A stretch of DNA of 64,000 bases from Bacillota bacterium. Its GTDB lineage: Bacteria > Bacillota > Negativicutes > Sporomusales > CTSoil-080. The position numbers and the translations under genes were made by a program. Shown in pieces: positions 61,749-64,000 of this stretch. Under the pieces are notes generated by a model, which saw only the letters and a list, made by a program, of their open reading frames with translations, was not told the origin of the DNA and ran no database searches. The stretch lies in the NCBI GenBank assembly GCA_017889635.1, contig JAGGAC010000002.1, positions 84,744-148,743 on the forward strand, given 5' to 3'. Position 1 is the first letter of the stretch. Every line of letters starts with the position of its first letter.

Positions 61749-63497
61749 ATGCACTTCCAGTTTAACGAGCTACAGTCCCTATGTTGTGATAAATGCAACA
61801 AGCAGCACGACGAATTTGACGCGAGCCACGAATTCGCCGAAAGCCACGAACACCACCAAGAATGTGACAAGTGTCACGAACATGAAATTGAAAAAATTGC
61901 TATTTGCGCCAAGAATCTTAAGAGCACTATCAGTGAAGTGCTGGAGTGTCAAAAGGCGCACCCCAGCTTCAAACTTCTATTCCCGATACTTACTTCTATT
62001 GTACTTCAGGAAGTAGAAGAAATTGAAAGCCTCTTAAAAAGCAGGCACTTCGGTTTAAAAGAAATCAAAGAAGAAGTTCGCTCCATTGAAGACGCTGTCC
62101 ATGACCCCAAATTCGGTTTAAAAGAAATCAAAAATGAAGTCCGTTCCATCGAAAATTCCATCCACAACCCAAAATTTGGCCTAAAGGAGATCAAAGAAGA
62201 AGTCCGCTCAATCGAAGACACTGTCCATGACCCCAGATTCGGTTTAAAAGAAATCAAAAAAGAAGTTCGCTCCATTGAAGACACTGTCCATGACCCCAGA
62301 TTCGGTTTAAAAGAAATCAAAAAAGAAGTCCGTTCCATCGAAGACACTGTTCATGACCCCAAATTCGGTTTAAAGGAAATCAAAAATGAAGTCCGTTCCA
62401 TCGAAAACTCAATCCACGACCCTAAATTCGGTTTAAAAGAAATCAAAAAAGAAGTCCACAATATTGAAGACACTATTCGCGACCCCAGATTCGGTTTAAA
62501 AGAAATCAAAGAAGAAGTTCGTTCCATCGAAGACACTGTCCGCGACCCCAAATTCGGCTTAAAAGAAATCAAAGAAGAAGTCCACAATATTGAAGACACT
62601 GTCCGCGACCCCAGATTTGGTTTAAAAGAAATTAAAAATGAAGTCCGTTCCATCGAAAACTCAATCCACGACCCTAAATTCGGTTTAAAAGAAATCAAAA
62701 AAGAAGTCCACAATATTGAAGACGCTGTTCATGACCCTAGATTTGGTTTAAAAGAAATCAAAAAAGAAATCCACGATATCGAAGACGCTGTCCATGACCC
62801 TAAATTCGGTTTAAAAGAAATCAAAGAAGAAGTCCACAATATTGAAGACGCTGTCACTAATCCCCGCTTCGGTTTAAAAGAGATTAAAAATGAAATCCGT
62901 TCCATCGAAAATCAAGTCAGCCTCATCAACAACACTGTCAACAATCCGCTAATCGGTCTAAACGAAATTAAAAATGAAGTCCGTTCCATCGAAAACGAGG
63001 TTATCCTCATCAATAACTCGGTTAACAATCCTAGCTTCGGCTTAAATGAAATTAAAAACGAAGTCCGTTCTATCGAGAATTCCATCCACAACCCTAAATT
63101 CGGTTTAAAAGAAATCAAAAAAGAAGTCCACGATATCGAAGACGCTGTCCATGACCCTAAATTCGGCTTAAAAGAAATTAAAAAAGAAGTCCGCTTCATC
63201 GAAGACACTGTCACCAATCCCCGCTTCGGCTTAAAAGAAATCAAAAAAGAAGTCCGTTTTATTGAAAATCAGGTCAGCCTCATCAACAACACCGTCAATA
63301 ACAGCGTCATCGGCCTTGGCGAAATCAAGAACGAAATCCGCTTCATCGAAAACGAAGTCATTTTTATCAGCAACACCATTACCAACCCCTTCAGCGGTCT
63401 CATCGCCTCATCGAAAATGAAGTACTATTCATCAGTAATGAAGTTGTTTTTATTAATCAAGTTATCAACGATATTACAAACGGAGCTATTATTTTAA
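61749..63497 (+). CDS. Heptad-repeat coiled-coil protein, frame broken in the repeats
   Basis: ATG at 61749 follows GGAGAATTAATTG (a TTG directly before is also possible). Residues 1-60 are Cys/His-rich with two CDKC motifs (13-16 and 39-42) and a His/Glu stretch, suggesting metal binding. From residue 101 come tandem 21-residue units of the type FGLKEIKxEVRSIED...VHDP, with 28-residue versions (extra heptad, e.g. EVILINNSVNNP) from unit 14 on. 21 and 28 are three and four heptads, so a long coiled coil is expected. At 63396-63404 the frame shifts and translation ends after an unrelated tail at 63497, while the repeats continue in another frame. No known family recognised; a surface or spore filament is a guess. 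Confidence 0.75.
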   Translation: MHFQFNELQSLCCDKCNKQHDEFDASHEFAESHEHHQECDKCHEHEIEKIAICAKNLKSTISEVLECQKAHPSFKLLFPILTSIVLQEVEEIESLLKSRHFGLKEIKEEVRSIEDAVHDPKFGLKEIKNEVRSIENSIHNPKFGLKEIKEEVRSIEDTVHDPRFGLKEIKKEVRSIEDTVHDPRFGLKEIKKEVRSIEDTVHDPKFGLKEIKNEVRSIENSIHDPKFGLKEIKKEVHNIEDTIRDPRFGLKEIKEEVRSIEDTVRDPKFGLKEIKEEVHNIEDTVRDPRFGLKEIKNEVRSIENSIHDPKFGLKEIKKEVHNIEDAVHDPRFGLKEIKKEIHDIEDAVHDPKFGLKEIKEEVHNIEDAVTNPRFGLKEIKNEIRSIENQVSLINNTVNNPLIGLNEIKNEVRSIENEVILINNSVNNPSFGLNEIKNEVRSIENSIHNPKFGLKEIKKEVHDIEDAVHDPKFGLKEIKKEVRFIEDTVTNPRFGLKEIKKEVRFIENQVSLINNTVNNSVIGLGEIKNEIRFIENEVIFISNTITNPFSGLIASSKMKYYSSVMKLFLLIKLSTILQTELLF

Positions 63498-64000
63498 ACG
63501 ACATCCTCAACAACCCATTAATCGGCTTGAATGAAATTAAAAATGAAGTCCGCTTCATCGAAAACGAAGTTATCCTTATCAATAATTCGGTTAACAATCC
63601 GAATTTTGGTCTAAACGAAATCAAAAACGAAATTCACCTCATCGAAAACGAAGTCATCAACATCAATAACACTATCAATAATGGTGTCATCGGACTCGCC
63701 GACATCAAGAATGAAATTCGCCTTATCGAAAACGAAGTTATCAAGATTAACACCTCGGTTAACAATCCTGTATTCGGCTTAAACGAAATCAAGAACGAGA
63801 TCCACTTAATCGAAAACGAAGTCATTAACATCAACAACACCATCAACAACAGCGTCATCGGACTCGCCGACATCAAGAATGAAATCCGTCTCATCGAAAA
63901 CGAAGTTATCAAGATTAACACCTCGGTTAACAGTCCTGTATTTGGTCTTAATGAGATTAAGAACGAAATTCACTTAATCGAAAACGAAGTCATCAACATC
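62049..64000 (+). repeat. Tandem repeat array, 63-bp then 84-bp units
   Basis: Units 1-13 are 63 bp; later ones mix 63 and 84 bp and become mainly 84 bp beyond 63300. At least 27 units to the window end, the last one cut. Third-position changes are common between units, so the repeat is kept at protein level. Confidence 0.9.
63404..64000 (+). pseudogene. Frame-shifted continuation of the coiled-coil gene, runs off window
   Basis: From CGCCTCATCGAAAATGAA the repeat frame is open to the window end (RLIENEVLFISNEV ... IGLNEIKNEVRFIENEV ... IGLADIKNEIRLIENEV). Compared with sister units about 19 nt of a GLADIKNEI-coding stretch are missing at the junction. Either the gene is broken or translated by another start or by recoding; no ribosome site seen. 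Confidence 0.7.

Noticed and set aside
62006..63921. Long antisense open frames across the repeat region
   Set aside because: They mirror the coiled-coil repeats (SSMERTSFLISFKPNLGS pattern) and only exist because the sense repeat has no stops in the antisense phase; no start signals.
62049..64000. CRISPR-like regular repeats
   Set aside because: Period 63/84 bp with no spacers; it is coding and kept at protein level.

Overview
The window looks like the chromosome of an anaerobic, spore-forming, diderm Firmicute (Negativicutes, probably Sporomusaceae). The evidence is a GerA/SpoVAF-type germination protein and the start of a cortex-lytic-type secreted protein on one side, and outer-membrane beta-barrel porins (one with an S-layer-homology anchor) on the other. 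[FeFe]-hydrogenase, glycyl-radical, radical-SAM and many ferredoxin-type genes fit a strict anaerobe. The genus is inferred from gene content, not from a marker gene.

Layout. 1-4.2 kb: partial secreted peptidoglycan-binding protein, orphan amino-acid-binding lipoprotein, PPi-type phosphofructokinase, spore germination protein. 4.2-7.5 kb: TetR-controlled redox operon (double flavodoxin-fold protein, TetR, DUF362/ferredoxin protein) with a clear double operator. 7.6-8.4 kb: FMN riboswitch and riboflavin transporter. 8.4-14.2 kb: hycB-hydA2-hycB-fdhF operon resembling hydrogen-dependent CO2 reductase, with a divergent LysR gene. 14.3-20.1 kb: glycyl-radical enzyme (with Thr where the radical Gly should be), its activase, a soluble methyl-accepting sensor and an MFS carrier. 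20.5-24 kb: two paralogous porins with a shared long structured leader; the second lacks the SLH anchor. 24.3-30.1 kb: thiolase, BKACE, hydroxyacyl dehydrogenase and SDR genes with a divergent LysR gene. 30.2-37.6 kb: a complete crotonyl-CoA-to-butyrate operon (acyl-CoA dehydrogenase, crotonase, Hbd, Ptb, two Buk, two hotdog thioesterases). 37.6-47.8 kb: duplicated sigma-54 cassettes, each a PAS-AAA-Fis activator followed by paired TGT-N11-ACA sites, a -24/-12 promoter and a 4-hydroxybutyryl-CoA dehydratase-like gene (two intact copies, one collapsed pseudogene), plus SDR, nitroreductase and Fe-alcohol dehydrogenase genes. 48-57.9 kb: ASCH/PUA-like protein, ferredoxin protein, Crp/Fnr remnant, rnr-paaI-est-hppA-secG, KimA-like K+ importer. 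58-61.6 kb: RHH protein, transposase scrap, five tRNA genes, HydE, TPM and LemA proteins. 61.7-64 kb: a giant heptad-repeat coiled-coil gene, frameshifted inside the repeats and running off the window.

How it works together. The 4-hydroxybutyryl-CoA dehydratases would yield crotonyl-CoA, which the neighbouring operon can reduce to butyryl-CoA and convert to butyrate plus ATP, or oxidise through Hbd and thiolase. The same sigma-54 control elements sit in front of both dehydratase genes and, through the pseudogene, in front of the butyrate operon, so the whole block reads as one sigma-54 regulon. HydE matures the [FeFe]-hydrogenase subunit of the formate/H2 complex. Tandem duplication is the recurring theme: porins, Buk, thioesterases, sigma-54 activators and dehydratases all occur in pairs or more.
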